Counted from the stretch's first letter, positions 16,185 through 26,969 are shown. The stretch is DNA of 38,522 bases from Lachnospiraceae bacterium (GCA_022510605.1 JAFLTB010000025.1:1-38522), one strand, 5' to 3'. The notes: generated from the letters alone by a model not told the origin. Numbers and translations are program-made.

Positions 16185-18048
16185 TCTGGAAGAGGAACTG
16201 AAAAAACTCCCGGCAAAGCCAGGAGTCTATCTGATGCACGATGCGTCGGACGAAATTATATATGTGGGGAAGGCCATCAGCCTGAAAAACCGGGTGCGCC
16301 AGTATTTCCAGAAAAGCCGGAATGTGACGCCGAAGATACAGCGGATGATTGACCGGATTGCGTGGTTTGAGTACATTGTGACGGACAGTGAGCTCGAGGC
16401 CCTTGTTTTGGAGTGCAATCTGATTAAGGAGCATTCCCCCCGGTATAATACCATGTTAAAGGATGGGAAAGCCTATCCATTTTTAAAAGCAACGATACAG
16501 GAAGCCTATCCAAGGCTTCTTTTTGCACGCCAGATGAAGCGGGATGGAAGCCGGTACTTTGGCCCTTTTACCAGCGGGAAGGCCATCCGGGACACCATTG
16601 AACTGGCAAACCAGCTGTTTCATCTGCGGAACTGCCGCCGGGTACTGCCCCGGGATATAGGGAAGGAGAGGCCCTGCCTGTATCACCAGATTGGCCAGTG
16701 TCCCGCTCCCTGCCAGGGTGGAGTAAAGCCGGAGGAGTACCGGAAGAACTTTGACCGGGTGTTGAAATTTTTGCAGGGAGACACCAGGGAAATAGTAGGG
16801 GAGCTGACAGAGAAGATGAATCAGGCCTCGGGGGAGATGCAGTTTGAAGAGGCGGCCAGATACCGGGATTTGATTCAGAGTATCCGGCAGGTGACGGAGA
16901 AGCAGAAAATTACGGCAGAGGACAACGAAGACCGGGATATCGTAGCCATGGCCCGGGGCGGCAACGAGGCGGTGGTGCAGGTATTTTTTATCCGGGGCGG
17001 CAAGCTGATTGGACGGGAGCACTATTATCTTACCGGCGTAGAGGAGGAGGAAAATGCCAGCGTCCTGTCTGCTTTTATCAAGCAGATGTATTCGGGAACT
17101 CCCTATATTCCCAGAGAAATCTGGACAGAGGAGGAAGTGGAGGACGCAGAGGCCATTCGGGAGTGGCTATCGGCGAAACGGGAGAGGAAGGTATATTTCC
17201 GTGTGCCAAAGAGAGGACAGAAGGAGCGGTTACTGGAACTGGCCAAGCGGAATGCCTATATGGTGCTGACAAAGGATGCAGAGAAATTAAAGGCGGAGCG
17301 GGCCCGCACCATCGGCGCCATGGAGGAAATCCAGTCGCTTCTTGGCATAGAGGGGCTTGTCCGGGTGGAATCCTATGATATTTCCAATATCAATGGGTTT
17401 GAGACAGTGGGCTCCATGGTGGTATTTGAAAACGGCAAGGCCAAGAAAAACGACTACCGCAAGTTCCGCATACGCACGGTGTCCGGGCCGGATGATTACG
17501 GCGCCATGGAGGAGATGCTGACCAGACGCTTTGAACACAGTAAGCGGGAGGGCCTGTCGGAACTGGATTCCTTCCGTCATCTGCCGGATATTATTTTTAT
17601 GGACGGCGGCAAGGGTCAGGTGAATGTGGCGGAGAGGGTACTGGCAAAACTGGAGCTTTCCCTGCCGGTCTGCGGTATGGTGAAGGATGACCATCACCGC
17701 ACCCGGGGACTGTATTTTCAGAACCGGGAGATTCCCATTGACACCCACGGCCAGGGCTTCCGGCTGATTACCAGAATCCAGGATGAGACCCACCGGTTTG
17801 CCATAGAGTATCATAAACTGATACGCAGTAAAACCCAGGTTCATTCCATACTGGATGATATACCTACCATTGGGACGGCCAGACGAAAGGCGCTGATGCG
17901 GTATTTTGAGTCGCTGGAGCAGATAAAAAATGCCTCGGTGGAGGAGCTGAAGGCAGTGCCGGGCATGAATGAGAGGTCAGCAAAGGAAGTAGTGAAAGCC
18001 CTGAGGGGCGGTGAGGAAATGGAGAATGTAAATGGAGCGGACAGATAA
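16171..18048 (+). CDS. uvrC: Excinuclease ABC subunit C
   Basis: A 625-residue subunit of the UvrABC nucleotide excision repair nuclease, which cuts on both sides of bulky DNA lesions. Seen in order: N-terminal GIY-YIG nuclease (KPGVYLMHD...IIYVGKA), the UVR motif near residue 210 ([15 protein letters not shown]), a central RNase H-like nuclease region ([32 protein letters not shown]), and C-terminal helix-hairpin-helix repeats ([28 protein letters not shown]). The length is normal for the family. It overlaps ftsH at the 5' end and the YgiQ-type gene by 17 nt at the 3' end. Confidence 0.97.
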   Translation: MSVFNLEEELKKLPAKPGVYLMHDASDEIIYVGKAISLKNRVRQYFQKSRNVTPKIQRMIDRIAWFEYIVTDSELEALVLECNLIKEHSPRYNTMLKDGKAYPFLKATIQEAYPRLLFARQMKRDGSRYFGPFTSGKAIRDTIELANQLFHLRNCRRVLPRDIGKERPCLYHQIGQCPAPCQGGVKPEEYRKNFDRVLKFLQGDTREIVGELTEKMNQASGEMQFEEAARYRDLIQSIRQVTEKQKITAEDNEDRDIVAMARGGNEAVVQVFFIRGGKLIGREHYYLTGVEEEENASVLSAFIKQMYSGTPYIPREIWTEEEVEDAEAIREWLSAKRERKVYFRVPKRGQKERLLELAKRNAYMVLTKDAEKLKAERARTIGAMEEIQSLLGIEGLVRVESYDISNINGFETVGSMVVFENGKAKKNDYRKFRIRTVSGPDDYGAMEEMLTRRFEHSKREGLSELDSFRHLPDIIFMDGGKGQVNVAERVLAKLELSLPVCGMVKDDHHRTRGLYFQNREIPIDTHGQGFRLITRIQDETHRFAIEYHKLIRSKTQVHSILDDIPTIGTARRKALMRYFESLEQIKNASVEELKAVPGMNERSAKEVVKALRGGEEMENVNGADR

Positions 18049-19948
18049 TACCGGATTTTTGCCCATATCCAGAGAGGATATGGAGAGGCGGGGCTGGGAA
18101 CAGTGCGATTTTGTCTTTGTCATTGGGGATGCCTATGTGGACCATTCTTCCTTTGGCCCGGCAATTATCAGCCGCCATCTGGAGGCCCACGGTTACCGGG
18201 TAGGAATCATTTCCCAGCCGGACTGGAAAAAAGAGGACAGCATATCCATACTGGGAGAGCCACGGCTGGCGTTTCTGGTCTGTGCCGGCAATATGGACTC
18301 CATGGTAAATCATTATACAGTAGCCAAGAAACGGCGGAAAAACGATGCCTATACCCCAGGCGGCGTGATGGGAAAGCGGCCGGATTATGCTGCTGTGGTG
18401 TATTCCAATCTGATTCGGAGAACCTATAAAAAGACGCCGATTATTCTGGGAGGGATCGAGGCCAGCCTCCGGCGTATGGCGCATTACGACTACTGGTCGG
18501 ATAAGGTAAAGCGCTCAATTCTTCTGGACTCTGGTGCCGACCTGATTTCCTACGGAATGGGTGAGCACAGTATGTTGGAAATTGCGGAGGCGCTGGACAG
18601 CGGCATGGCGGTAAAAGATATAACCTTTGTTCCGGGGACGGTCTACCGCACGAAGGAGGGGGAGGTCAGTGCCTACGAGCCGGTATATCTTCCTTCTTTT
18701 GAGGAAATTACCGCTGAAAAGAAACAATATGCCAGAAGCTTTATGAGCCAGTATGAAAATACAGACCCCTTTTCGGCCAGGCCCCTGGTGGAGCCCTATC
18801 CGAATAAGGTGCTGGTAGTGCAGAATCCCCCGGCAAAGCCGCTGACGGAACAGGAAATGGATGATATTTATGCCTATCCCTATATGGGAACCTTTCACCC
18901 TTCCTATAAGAAGGAAGGCGGTGTGCCGGCCATCCGGGAAATTCAGTTCAGTCTTACCAGCTGCAGAGGGTGCTTTGGGGGGTGTAGCTTTTGTGCCCTC
19001 ACCTTTCATCAGGGCCGGATTATACAGGCAAGAAGCCATGCTTCCATTATAAAGGAAGCACAGGAAATGACGGAAAAGGAAGGGTTTAAGGGATATATCC
19101 ATGACGTGGGGGGTCCTACAGGGAATTTTCGGAAGCCTGCCTGTGAAAAACAGGGGAAAAAGGGAGCCTGCCAGGGAAAGCAGTGTCTGTTTCCGAAGCC
19201 CTGTCCCAACCTTCGGGCAGACCATAGGGATTATGTCGCCCTTCTCCGCAAACTGCGGAAGCTCCCGAAGGTAAAGAAGGTATTTGTGCGCTCGGGTATT
19301 CGTTTTGACTATGTAATGGCCGACGAGGCCGATACCTTTTTGCGGGAATTGTGTGAACACCATATCAGTGGGCAGCTGCGGGTGGCGCCGGAGCATGTCT
19401 CGGATAAGGTGCTTCATGCCATGGGAAAGCCTGCCCATGCGGTCTACCAGAGTTTCCTGAAGCGGTATGAACGGGTCAATAAGCGGACAGGAAAGAGCCA
19501 GTATGTGGTGCCTTACCTTATGTCCTCCCATCCGGGCTCCACACTGACAGAGGCGGTAAAACTGGCAGAATATATCCGGGATTTGGGGTATATGCCGGAG
19601 CAGGTACAGGATTTCTATCCCACCCCCTCCACCATTTCTACCTGTATGTACTATACAGGGCTGGACCCACGAACCATGAGGCCTGTTTATGTGCCGGACA
19701 AACCCCATGAAAAGGCCATGCAGAGGGCACTGATTCAGTACCGTGACCCGGAGAACTATGAACTGGTGAAGGAAGCTCTCTGTAAGGCGGGCAGAGAGGA
19801 TTTAATTGGTTTCGGCCCCCGCTGCCTGATTCCGCCCAGAAAGCTTTCCGGGCGGAAACCGAAGAAAGAACCCTCCGGGAAGAGAGGGAAGAGGGAACCT
19901 GCTGGGCGGAAACCGAAAAAAACGGGAAAAAATAGAAAAAGGTATTGA
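18032..19948 (+). CDS. YgiQ-family radical SAM protein
   Basis: A 638-residue protein. Residues 1-~290 are the YgiQ N-terminal domain ([36 protein letters not shown]). The radical SAM core carries C314-x3-C318-x2-C321 (CFGGCSFC), which binds the 4Fe-4S cluster. Further Cys sites follow ([17 protein letters not shown]), and the tail is extremely basic (Lys/Arg/Pro-rich, ~615-638). Family members are widespread, but their reaction is unknown to me. The start overlaps the uvrC end; the frame is clear from the conserved N-terminus. Expression is probably coupled to ftsH-uvrC. Confidence 0.93.
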   Translation: MERTDNTGFLPISREDMERRGWEQCDFVFVIGDAYVDHSSFGPAIISRHLEAHGYRVGIISQPDWKKEDSISILGEPRLAFLVCAGNMDSMVNHYTVAKKRRKNDAYTPGGVMGKRPDYAAVVYSNLIRRTYKKTPIILGGIEASLRRMAHYDYWSDKVKRSILLDSGADLISYGMGEHSMLEIAEALDSGMAVKDITFVPGTVYRTKEGEVSAYEPVYLPSFEEITAEKKQYARSFMSQYENTDPFSARPLVEPYPNKVLVVQNPPAKPLTEQEMDDIYAYPYMGTFHPSYKKEGGVPAIREIQFSLTSCRGCFGGCSFCALTFHQGRIIQARSHASIIKEAQEMTEKEGFKGYIHDVGGPTGNFRKPACEKQGKKGACQGKQCLFPKPCPNLRADHRDYVALLRKLRKLPKVKKVFVRSGIRFDYVMADEADTFLRELCEHHISGQLRVAPEHVSDKVLHAMGKPAHAVYQSFLKRYERVNKRTGKSQYVVPYLMSSHPGSTLTEAVKLAEYIRDLGYMPEQVQDFYPTPSTISTCMYYTGLDPRTMRPVYVPDKPHEKAMQRALIQYRDPENYELVKEALCKAGREDLIGFGPRCLIPPRKLSGRKPKKEPSGKRGKREPAGRKPKKTGKNRKRY

Positions 19949-20038
19949 CCGCAGCATTAGGTTGTGGTTTATAGTATAGAGGAAAGAATATGCAAAGGAC
20001 AGAAAAGAAAAATAAGTCTGGAATGGAGGAGACGGAGC

Positions 20039-21058
20039 ATGAAGATATGTGTCACCGGCGGAGCCGGGTTTATCGGAGGGAATTTTGTTCATCATATGGT
20101 AAGGAAATACCCGGATTATGAAATATTAAATCTGGATTTACTAACATATGCCGGCAATCTGGAAACCCTGAAATCCGTGGAAAATGAGCCGAATTACCGG
20201 TTTGTGAAGGGAGATATTGCAGACCGTGAATTTATCATGGATTTATTTGAGAAGGAAACGTTTGATGTGGTGGTGAACTTTGCGGCAGAAAGCCATGTGG
20301 ACCGTTCTATCAGTGACCCGGGGATTTTTGTCCGGACAAACGTACTGGGAACCCAGGTGCTGTTAGATGCCAGCAGGGAATACGGGGTAAAACGGTTTCA
20401 TCAGGTGTCTACCGACGAAGTGTACGGCGACCTCCCCTTGGAGCGTCCGGATTTGTTTTTCCGTGAGGATACGCCGCTGCATACCTCCAGTCCCTATTCG
20501 TCCAGCAAAGCAAGTGCCGATTTGTTTGTCATGGCCTATCACCGTACTTTCGGCGTACCGGCCACCATTTCCCGCTGTTCCAATAACTATGGGCCATATC
20601 AGTTTCCTGAGAAATTGATTCCCCTTATGATATCCAGGGCGCTGGCAGGGGAAAAACTCCCGGTCTATGGCAAAGGGGAAAATGTCCGGGACTGGCTGCA
20701 TGTGGCAGACCACTGCGAGGCCATTGACCTGATTCTCCACAAGGGAAAAGTGGGAGAAGTATATAATATTGGCGGGCACAATGAGAGGACGAATCTGGAA
20801 GTGGTAAAGACCATTTTGCAGGCGTTAGATAAGCCAGAGAGCCTGATTTCCTTTGTGACAGACCGCCCGGGCCACGATTTACGCTATGCCATTGACCCGG
20901 CGAAGATAGAGGGAGAGCTGGGCTGGAAGCCAGCCTACAATTTTGATACCGGCATCCGTCAGACCATTCAGTGGTATCTGGATAACAGAGAGTGGTGGGA
21001 AAATATTATCAATGGCGAATATGCCAGTTATTATGAAAAAATGTATGGAAACCGTTAG
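20039..21058 (+). CDS. rfbB: dTDP-glucose 4,6-dehydratase
   Basis: A 339-residue extended short-chain dehydrogenase. It has the NAD-binding GGAGFIGGNF at residues 7-16, the STDEVYGDL substrate motif and the catalytic Y-x-x-x-K in SSPYSSSKAS. It converts dTDP-glucose to dTDP-4-keto-6-deoxyglucose, the second step of dTDP-rhamnose synthesis. I chose the ATG at 20039 after GGAGGAGACGGAG; the open frame extends upstream to 19964 without a binding site. rfbD follows 56 nt downstream. The partners rfbA and rfbC are not in the window, so the pathway must be completed elsewhere. Confidence 0.95.
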   Translation: MKICVTGGAGFIGGNFVHHMVRKYPDYEILNLDLLTYAGNLETLKSVENEPNYRFVKGDIADREFIMDLFEKETFDVVVNFAAESHVDRSISDPGIFVRTNVLGTQVLLDASREYGVKRFHQVSTDEVYGDLPLERPDLFFREDTPLHTSSPYSSSKASADLFVMAYHRTFGVPATISRCSNNYGPYQFPEKLIPLMISRALAGEKLPVYGKGENVRDWLHVADHCEAIDLILHKGKVGEVYNIGGHNERTNLEVVKTILQALDKPESLISFVTDRPGHDLRYAIDPAKIEGELGWKPAYNFDTGIRQTIQWYLDNREWWENIINGEYASYYEKMYGNR

Positions 21059-21114
21059 CAGGGAAAAGAACCGGTTTCCTGCCATGGAGCAGGATGCTTC
21101 GGAAGGGAGGTAAT

Positions 21115-21960
21115 ATGAAGGTATTAGTGACAGGAATCCAGGGGCAGCTGGGGCATGACGTGATGGAAGAGTGCAGAAAGCGCGGGCATGACGCTGTCGG
21201 TGTGGATGTGGAGGAGATGGATATTACCGATGAAGGGAAGGTCCGAGAGGTTGTCTCTCGTGTATGCCCGGAAGCGGTTGTCCATTGTGCCGCCTATACA
21301 GCGGTGGATAAGGCGGAGGATGAAGAGGAAATCTGCCGTCTTGTCAATGGAAAGGGAACAGAGAATATTGCGAAAATATGCCGGGAACAGGACTGTAAGT
21401 TACTGTATCTCAGTACGGATTATGTATTTCAGGGCGAGGGCGAGCGCCCATGGGAGCCGGAGGATGCCCCGCATCCGCTGAATGTGTATGGACAGACCAA
21501 GTACGAAGGTGAGCAGGCAATTCGGCATTATGTGGAAAAATACTTTATCCTGCGCATATCCTGGGTGTTCGGTGTAAATGGTGGGAACTTTGTAAAAACG
21601 ATGCTGCGCCTTGGGCGAGAGAACGGTGCTGTGAAGGTGGTGGATGACCAGATTGGTTCTCCCACCTATACCCGTGACTTGTCGGTACTGCTGGTGGATA
21701 TGATGGAAAGTGAAAGATATGGAATTTATCACGCCACCAATGAGGGATTTTGCAGCTGGTACGAATTTGCCCTGGCAATTTTTGAGGAGGCGGGGCTGGA
21801 GGTGGAGGTAACACCGGTGGACAGCAGTTCCTTTCCGGCGAAGGCAAAGAGACCGTATAACAGCAGAATGAACAAAGAAAAGCTGGTTAAAAGTGGATTT
21901 AATAAATTACCAACCTGGCAGGACGCCCTGAAGCGGTACCTGCAGGAACTGGAAAGTTAG
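21115..21960 (+). CDS. rfbD: dTDP-4-dehydrorhamnose reductase
   Basis: A 281-residue reductase. It has the NAD(P)-binding GIQGQLGHDV near the start, LSTDYVFQG and the catalytic Y-x-x-x-K in YGQTKYEGEQ. It performs the last step of dTDP-L-rhamnose synthesis for cell-wall polysaccharides. The ATG at 21115 follows GGAAGGGAGG by 5 nt. Its stop codon overlaps the stop codon of the convergent penicillin-binding protein gene (21957-21960), and I see no terminator between them. Confidence 0.95.
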   Translation: MKVLVTGIQGQLGHDVMEECRKRGHDAVGVDVEEMDITDEGKVREVVSRVCPEAVVHCAAYTAVDKAEDEEEICRLVNGKGTENIAKICREQDCKLLYLSTDYVFQGEGERPWEPEDAPHPLNVYGQTKYEGEQAIRHYVEKYFILRISWVFGVNGGNFVKTMLRLGRENGAVKVVDDQIGSPTYTRDLSVLLVDMMESERYGIYHATNEGFCSWYEFALAIFEEAGLEVEVTPVDSSSFPAKAKRPYNSRMNKEKLVKSGFNKLPTWQDALKRYLQELES

Positions 21961-24512
21961 TTGTGTACTTCACAGAGGGAATTACTCAGATAACCAGGAA
22001 TAATCAGGGGAGCATCTGCCGTCTTGTCAATGGCGCCGGATGCTTTTTGCTGTAAGTAGACAGCTGTGTATATCTGGGAGGACGGGCAGTTGTCTCCTGC
22101 TAAGTGGCCGGAGGATTTACAGATGCGGCAGCGTACATGGCAGTCGCAGTTCTCGGTGGGAACCGAATCCTTGGCAAAATATTCCTGCTTGACACAGGAG
22201 CCGCCTACCGCGTTGGCGCATATATCATCGATGGCCAGTTTGCCACATTTGGTACAGATTACTGCAGAGGTAATGGATTTCGGGCGCTGAAAGGACTTCT
22301 GCTTATGGCGCCGGTTGACCCGCTCCATGATAGTGCGCCAGATTTCCTTATGATAGGAAGTGGAGGTCTGCTTGTCACTGGCATCATAGCCGCCCCAGAT
22401 ACCTGCGGTCAGATGCGGGGTGTAGCCCACAAACCACAAATCCCGGTTACTGGTGGAGGTGCCGGTTTTGCCGGCCTGTGGCATGTTGGACTCCCGGAAT
22501 TTTAACTGGGTGCCCGTTCCCTTGCTTATGACGTCCTGCATGGCACTGGTAAGAAGCCATGCAGTAGAATCCTTCATAACCTGTTTTGCAGTCTGCTTTG
22601 GTTTGTTTTCCAAAAGAACATTGCCATCGTGGTCTACAATTTTTGTATAGAAGGTGGCACGGTGATAGACGCCTCCTCCTGCAATGGAGGCAAAGCCAGT
22701 GGTCAGTTCCAGATTGGTGACACCCTTTGTCAGTCCGCCCAGTGCCATGGGAAGGGCGATGTCGGTATAGGTTTCTCCAGAACTGTCGGTATAATTGTCA
22801 ACAAGGGTGGTAAAATTTAGATTTAATAAATAATCATACCCGATTTTCGGCGTCACCTGCTCCAGTGTCTTGACGGCAACCACATTCATGGAATCCGCAA
22901 TGGCGGTGCGGAGCGAGGTCAGTCCCCGATAAGAGGAACCATACCAGTTTTTCACCAGACGTTTGGTGCCGGGATAGTAGTATTCTGCGTCATCCTGTAC
23001 GGTAGCCAGTGTCATGCCGGCCGTGTCCAGAGCCGGCAGATACGTGGACAATACCTTGAAGGTGGAGCCGGGCTGTCTGGCAGAATTCGTTGCCCGGTTC
23101 AGTGTCCGGCTTCCGGTTTTCGGCCCCCGGCCGCCACAGAGCGCCTTGACCCGGCCGGTATCCTGATCCATTAATACAAAAGAAACCTGGGGCTGGATAA
23201 TGAGATATACCGACTCGGCAATGACGGTGTCGCCTTTTTGCACCATAGCGTTTTTATACGTTTTTATCAGCTTTTTGGCATCGGCCTTCCGGGTGTAATA
23301 CTGGCTGATTTTCTGCGATTTCTGTTTGTTGAACCAGGATTTCATGGAGCGGAAATCGTAGTTTTTCTCGGAGCCGTCTGCCTTTTTTACAGACAACTGA
23401 TAAGTCAGCTGGTATTTGGAATCCGACGGGTAATATTTTTTATCATTGATTACCGTGTCGCAGATTTTCTGTAAAGCCGTGTTCTGGGTGCTGTATATAG
23501 TGAGCCCCCCGGTGTAAAGAGCATTGTAGGCCTGTGTCTCGGTATACCCTAATTTGGCTTTCAAATCCTGAATCACCTGGTCAATCAGGGCATCGGTGAA
23601 ATAAGAGGTGGCCTGGGAGGTTTGAACCGTTTCTCTGTTTACGGTCTGAATCCGGGAGTATACGTCATCCTGCATGGCTGCAGTGTACTCTTCGGAAGTG
23701 ATGAACCCCTGTTCTTTCATATAGGTGAGAACCGTGGTGCGTCGGCTCTGGTTTTTATTCGGATGGGAAATGGGATTATAGGCAGAGGGGTTCTGGGTAA
23801 TGGCAGCCAGAACGGCGCATTCGGAGAGAGTCAGTTCAGAGACGTCTTTGTTAAAATACCGCTTTGAGGCCGCCTGGACGCCCAGGGTGTTCTGTCCCAG
23901 GTTGATGGTGTTAAGATAATATTCCAATATCTGGTCTTTCGTAAATTTCGTCTCCAGCTGTACGGCGAGAACCTGCTCCTGAAGCTTGCGCTGAACGCGG
24001 TCATACAGTGTTTTTTCTTCGCCGCCGCCAAATACCTGATTTTTCAGTAACTGCTGGGTCAGGGTACTGGCCCCCTGACTGAAATCTCCGCCGTTGGTAA
24101 TTCCCACAGCGCCGGCCCGGAGGATTCCCTGAATGTCAATGCCGTTGTGTGTCCAGAACCGTTCGTCCTCAATGGCCACAAAGGCATTTTGAAGATTGAT
24201 GGGAATCTGCTCCAGTGTCACATATTCCCGATTGGCATCCCGGCCTACCAGGGTCTGGATACTGTTTCCCTTTGTGTCTAAAATCGTGGTGGTGTAACCC
24301 TGGGGAACCACCTGAATGGATTGGATATCCGGTGCAGAGGAGACCATGCCGCGAAATGCGCCAAACAAAGCGCTGGCACCAAAGCAGACACCAAGAATAA
24401 AGCCAACCAGAAGGATTCGGAGGCAGATTAACTGTAATTTATGAAGCCGGTGATTCGCCGGGGACTGCAGCTGGCGGGCCCGCTTTCTTACTTCTCTCTG
24501 ACTAAAATTCAT
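21957..24512 (-). CDS. Class A penicillin-binding protein (bifunctional transglycosylase/transpeptidase)
   Basis: An 851-residue cell-wall polymerase. A basic cytosolic start is followed by one membrane anchor (~residues 30-55). The GT51 transglycosylase shows AIEDERFWTHNGID and GASTLTQQLLKN. The penicillin-binding transpeptidase shows S-x-x-K in QPGSTFKVLS, S-x-N in DSMNVVAVK and KTG in GKTGTSTSN. The last ~110 residues are an extracellular Cys-rich tail (about ten Cys, including CTKCGKLA, CDC and CRIC). I prefer the ATG at 24512, 7 nt after GAGG; an in-frame ATG at 24524 lacks a clear binding site. It is transcribed alone. Confidence 0.93.
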   Translation of the reverse strand: MNFSQREVRKRARQLQSPANHRLHKLQLICLRILLVGFILGVCFGASALFGAFRGMVSSAPDIQSIQVVPQGYTTTILDTKGNSIQTLVGRDANREYVTLEQIPINLQNAFVAIEDERFWTHNGIDIQGILRAGAVGITNGGDFSQGASTLTQQLLKNQVFGGGEEKTLYDRVQRKLQEQVLAVQLETKFTKDQILEYYLNTINLGQNTLGVQAASKRYFNKDVSELTLSECAVLAAITQNPSAYNPISHPNKNQSRRTTVLTYMKEQGFITSEEYTAAMQDDVYSRIQTVNRETVQTSQATSYFTDALIDQVIQDLKAKLGYTETQAYNALYTGGLTIYSTQNTALQKICDTVINDKKYYPSDSKYQLTYQLSVKKADGSEKNYDFRSMKSWFNKQKSQKISQYYTRKADAKKLIKTYKNAMVQKGDTVIAESVYLIIQPQVSFVLMDQDTGRVKALCGGRGPKTGSRTLNRATNSARQPGSTFKVLSTYLPALDTAGMTLATVQDDAEYYYPGTKRLVKNWYGSSYRGLTSLRTAIADSMNVVAVKTLEQVTPKIGYDYLLNLNFTTLVDNYTDSSGETYTDIALPMALGGLTKGVTNLELTTGFASIAGGGVYHRATFYTKIVDHDGNVLLENKPKQTAKQVMKDSTAWLLTSAMQDVISKGTGTQLKFRESNMPQAGKTGTSTSNRDLWFVGYTPHLTAGIWGGYDASDKQTSTSYHKEIWRTIMERVNRRHKQKSFQRPKSITSAVICTKCGKLAIDDICANAVGGSCVKQEYFAKDSVPTENCDCHVRCRICKSSGHLAGDNCPSSQIYTAVYLQQKASGAIDKTADAPLIIPGYLSNSLCEVHN

Positions 24513-24641
24513 GGGGTTCCTCATTTCTGTGCCGGTAATCCGCCACGTCTTTTACAATATTATAACAAAAACCCTTGAAAAGGAAAAGCAGAATTAGTAA
24601 AATAACAGCAGTAGAGATGAAAAGCAGGAAGGAAGACGGCC

Positions 24642-25295
24642 ATGGAAAATGCCCCGATTATCCTGTACCGGGGAGGACAGGGAGAGTATGTGGAAAAAAA
24701 ATCCCGGTTTATTGCCAATCTTTTTCCAGTGAAAACCGAGGAAGAGGCACTGGAAAAGATTGCGGAAATGAGGAAAAAATACTATGATGCCAGACATAAC
24801 TGCTTTGCCTATGTGCTGGGGGAAAACAATGAAACGGAGAGGTGCAGTGACGACGGTGAGCCCTCGGGCACAGCGGGACGGCCCATGTTAGAGGTGCTGA
24901 CCGGGCAGGGAGTCCACGATGCCCTGGCCGTTGTGACACGGTATTTTGGCGGCACGCTGCTGGGTACGGGAGGCCTTGTCCGGGCTTATACAGCGGCGGT
25001 AAAAGAGGGACTGGCGGACTGCGTGCTGATGGAGCAGAACACCGGTCACAAATTGGGCATAAAGACCGATTATAATGAAATTGGCAAGCTTCAGCATCTG
25101 GCCAGGACATGGGAGTTGATTGAACTGGAGGCCTCCTATGCCGACACGGTGGAACTGACCCTTCTCGTCCCGGAGAATCAGATTGAGAAGGTGGAGCAGG
25201 AGATAACAGAAAAAACGGCTGGGAGGGCGGGGTTAGAGAGGTCAGAAAAACTCCGCTATGGAGTGGTAGATGGCCAGGTGATTTTGTTGGCATAA
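24642..25295 (+). CDS. YigZ/IMPACT family protein
   Basis: A 217-residue protein. The N-terminal domain shows the family pattern EYVEKKSRFIANLFPV, ARHNCFAYVLG and DDGEPSGTAGRPMLEVL, then VVTRYFGGTLLGTGGLVRAY. A C-terminal DUF1949-like domain follows. Bacterial YigZ proteins are conserved and uncharacterised, while eukaryotic IMPACT binds GCN1; no enzyme activity can be assigned. The ATG follows GGAAGGA. It heads a plus-strand run with rarA 50 nt downstream and is divergent from the penicillin-binding protein gene. Confidence 0.93.
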   Translation: MENAPIILYRGGQGEYVEKKSRFIANLFPVKTEEEALEKIAEMRKKYYDARHNCFAYVLGENNETERCSDDGEPSGTAGRPMLEVLTGQGVHDALAVVTRYFGGTLLGTGGLVRAYTAAVKEGLADCVLMEQNTGHKLGIKTDYNEIGKLQHLARTWELIELEASYADTVELTLLVPENQIEKVEQEITEKTAGRAGLERSEKLRYGVVDGQVILLA

Positions 25296-25344
25296 TGGAG
25301 TTAATTGTCGTTTTGCGAGGGTTTATCATAGAAGGGAGAAAACA

Positions 25345-26685
25345 TTGGATTTACTGGATTATATGAGCCAGCAGAATAAGGAAAAGGAAGCGCCGCTGGC
25401 ATCCCGTCTCCGCCCCACGACCCTGGAGGAGGTGGTGGGCCAGGAGCATATTATCGGAGAGGGAAAGCTTCTATATCGTGCCATCAAAGCAGACAAGCTA
25501 AGTTCCATTCTGTTTTATGGCCCGCCAGGCACTGGCAAGACCACGCTGGCAAAGGTTATCGCCAACACCACCAGTGCGGCATTTCTTCAGATTAATGCCA
25601 CCTCGGCGGGGAAAAAGGACATGGAGGAAGTGGTGGCAAAGGCTAAAGAAAATCTGGCGGCCTACTGCAAAAAGACTATTTTGTTCATTGACGAGATTCA
25701 TCGGTTCAACAAGGGACAGCAGGATTATCTTCTGCCCTTTGTGGAGGACGGGACGGTGGTGCTCATTGGAGCCACCACAGAAAATCCGTATTTTGAGGTA
25801 AATGGAGCGTTGATATCCCGCTCTGTCATCTTCGAATTAAAGCCCTTGAGCCAGGAAAATATTCGGACTTTGCTCCTCCGGGCGGTAAACGATACCGAGA
25901 AAGGGCTGGGAAGTTACCGGGCGAAAATCGATGAGGACGCACTGGAATTTCTGGCGGACATCAGCGGCGGCGACGCCCGTACTGCCCTGAACGCCATTGA
26001 ACTTGGTATTTTGACTACGGAGCGCAGTGAGGACGGCCATATTCACATTACCATCGATGTGGCCGAAGAGTGCATTCAGAAGCGGACACTGCGTTATGAC
26101 AAAACCGGCGACAACCATTATGATACCATTTCCGCCTTTATCAAAAGCATGCGGGGCTCCGACCCGGACGCCGCCATTTATTATCTGGCGCGAATGCTGT
26201 ATGCCGGGGAAAGTATCACCTTTATTGCCAGGAGAATTATGATTTGTGCGGCAGAGGATGTATCCAATGCAGACCCCCAGGCTCTGGTAGTGGCAGTCAG
26301 CGCCGCCCAGGCAGTGGAGCGGCTGGGAATGCCGGAGGCGCGGATTGTACTGGCACAGGCAGCCGCCTATGTGGCCTGTGCCCCTAAGAGCAACTCGGCC
26401 ATTATGGCCATTGACGGGGCCACGGAATATGTGCGGAGCCATCCCAATTACCGGATTCCCTCGTATCTTATGGATGCACATTATAAGGGAGCGGCGAAGT
26501 TGGGGCATGGCATTGGCTATCAGTATGCCCATGATTTTGAAAATCATTATGTCAACCAGCAATATCTGCCGGATGAAGTGAAAAATGAGCGGTTTTACCA
26601 GCCCTCGGATAACGGATATGAGAGTAAGATACAGGAATATTTCAGAAAAATCGGAGCGGACAAAACGCTTCAAAGGGAAGAGTAG
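25345..26685 (+). CDS. rarA: Replication-associated recombination protein A (RarA/MgsA, AAA+ ATPase)
   Basis: A 446-residue clamp-loader-like ATPase that acts at stalled replication forks. It has an N-terminal LRPTTLEEVVGQEHI, Walker [10 protein letters not shown] (~residues 59-67), Walker B ILFIDEIHRF, sensor 1 GATTEN and arginine-finger region SRSVIFEL, plus the conserved tetramerisation C-terminus (AVERLGMPEARIVLAQA). The start is TTG at 25345, 8 nt after GAAGGGAG. The encoded MDLLDYM start matches clostridial RarA proteins I recall, so TTG is preferred to the internal ATG at 25363. Confidence 0.94.
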   Translation: MDLLDYMSQQNKEKEAPLASRLRPTTLEEVVGQEHIIGEGKLLYRAIKADKLSSILFYGPPGTGKTTLAKVIANTTSAAFLQINATSAGKKDMEEVVAKAKENLAAYCKKTILFIDEIHRFNKGQQDYLLPFVEDGTVVLIGATTENPYFEVNGALISRSVIFELKPLSQENIRTLLLRAVNDTEKGLGSYRAKIDEDALEFLADISGGDARTALNAIELGILTTERSEDGHIHITIDVAEECIQKRTLRYDKTGDNHYDTISAFIKSMRGSDPDAAIYYLARMLYAGESITFIARRIMICAAEDVSNADPQALVVAVSAAQAVERLGMPEARIVLAQAAAYVACAPKSNSAIMAIDGATEYVRSHPNYRIPSYLMDAHYKGAAKLGHGIGYQYAHDFENHYVNQQYLPDEVKNERFYQPSDNGYESKIQEYFRKIGADKTLQREE

Positions 26686-26732
26686 AACGCCTGCTATTGT
26701 GCCAGCGGGATGCTTCGGAATGGAGGATAGAG

Positions 26733-26969
26733 ATGGAAGAGGAAAAGAAACCAAGGAGTTCTTATACAAAGGGTCAGAGAGTGGTGGCTATTGTTGTGGC
26801 TGTTCTGTTGTTATCGATATATTTAATCACGCTGGTGGCGGCTCTTACTACCTCGCCGGCGACACCGGAACTGTTTAAGGCCAGTCTGGGAGCTTCCGTA
26901 CTCCTGCCGATTATGTTCTGGTGCTATATCCGCTTTGCCAAACTATTTAGCGATAAGAACGAGAAGTAA
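26733..26969 (+). CDS. Small two-helix membrane protein
   Basis: A 78-residue protein: a charged N-terminus (MEEEKKPRSS), two hydrophobic segments (~residues 17-38 and 50-68) and a charged tail (SDKNEK). I do not recognise the family. The ATG at 26733 follows TGGAGGA. It sits 47 nt after rarA and 28 nt before the lipoprotein gene, probably in the same operon. Confidence 0.75.
   Translation: MEEEKKPRSSYTKGQRVVAIVVAVLLLSIYLITLVAALTTSPATPELFKASLGASVLLPIMFWCYIRFAKLFSDKNEK

Noticed and set aside
18515-19708. 397-codon minus-strand open frame inside the YgiQ gene
   Set aside because: Antisense shadow of a conserved radical SAM gene.
25837-26769. 310-codon minus-strand open frame inside rarA
   Set aside because: Antisense to conserved RarA; no binding site or family pattern.
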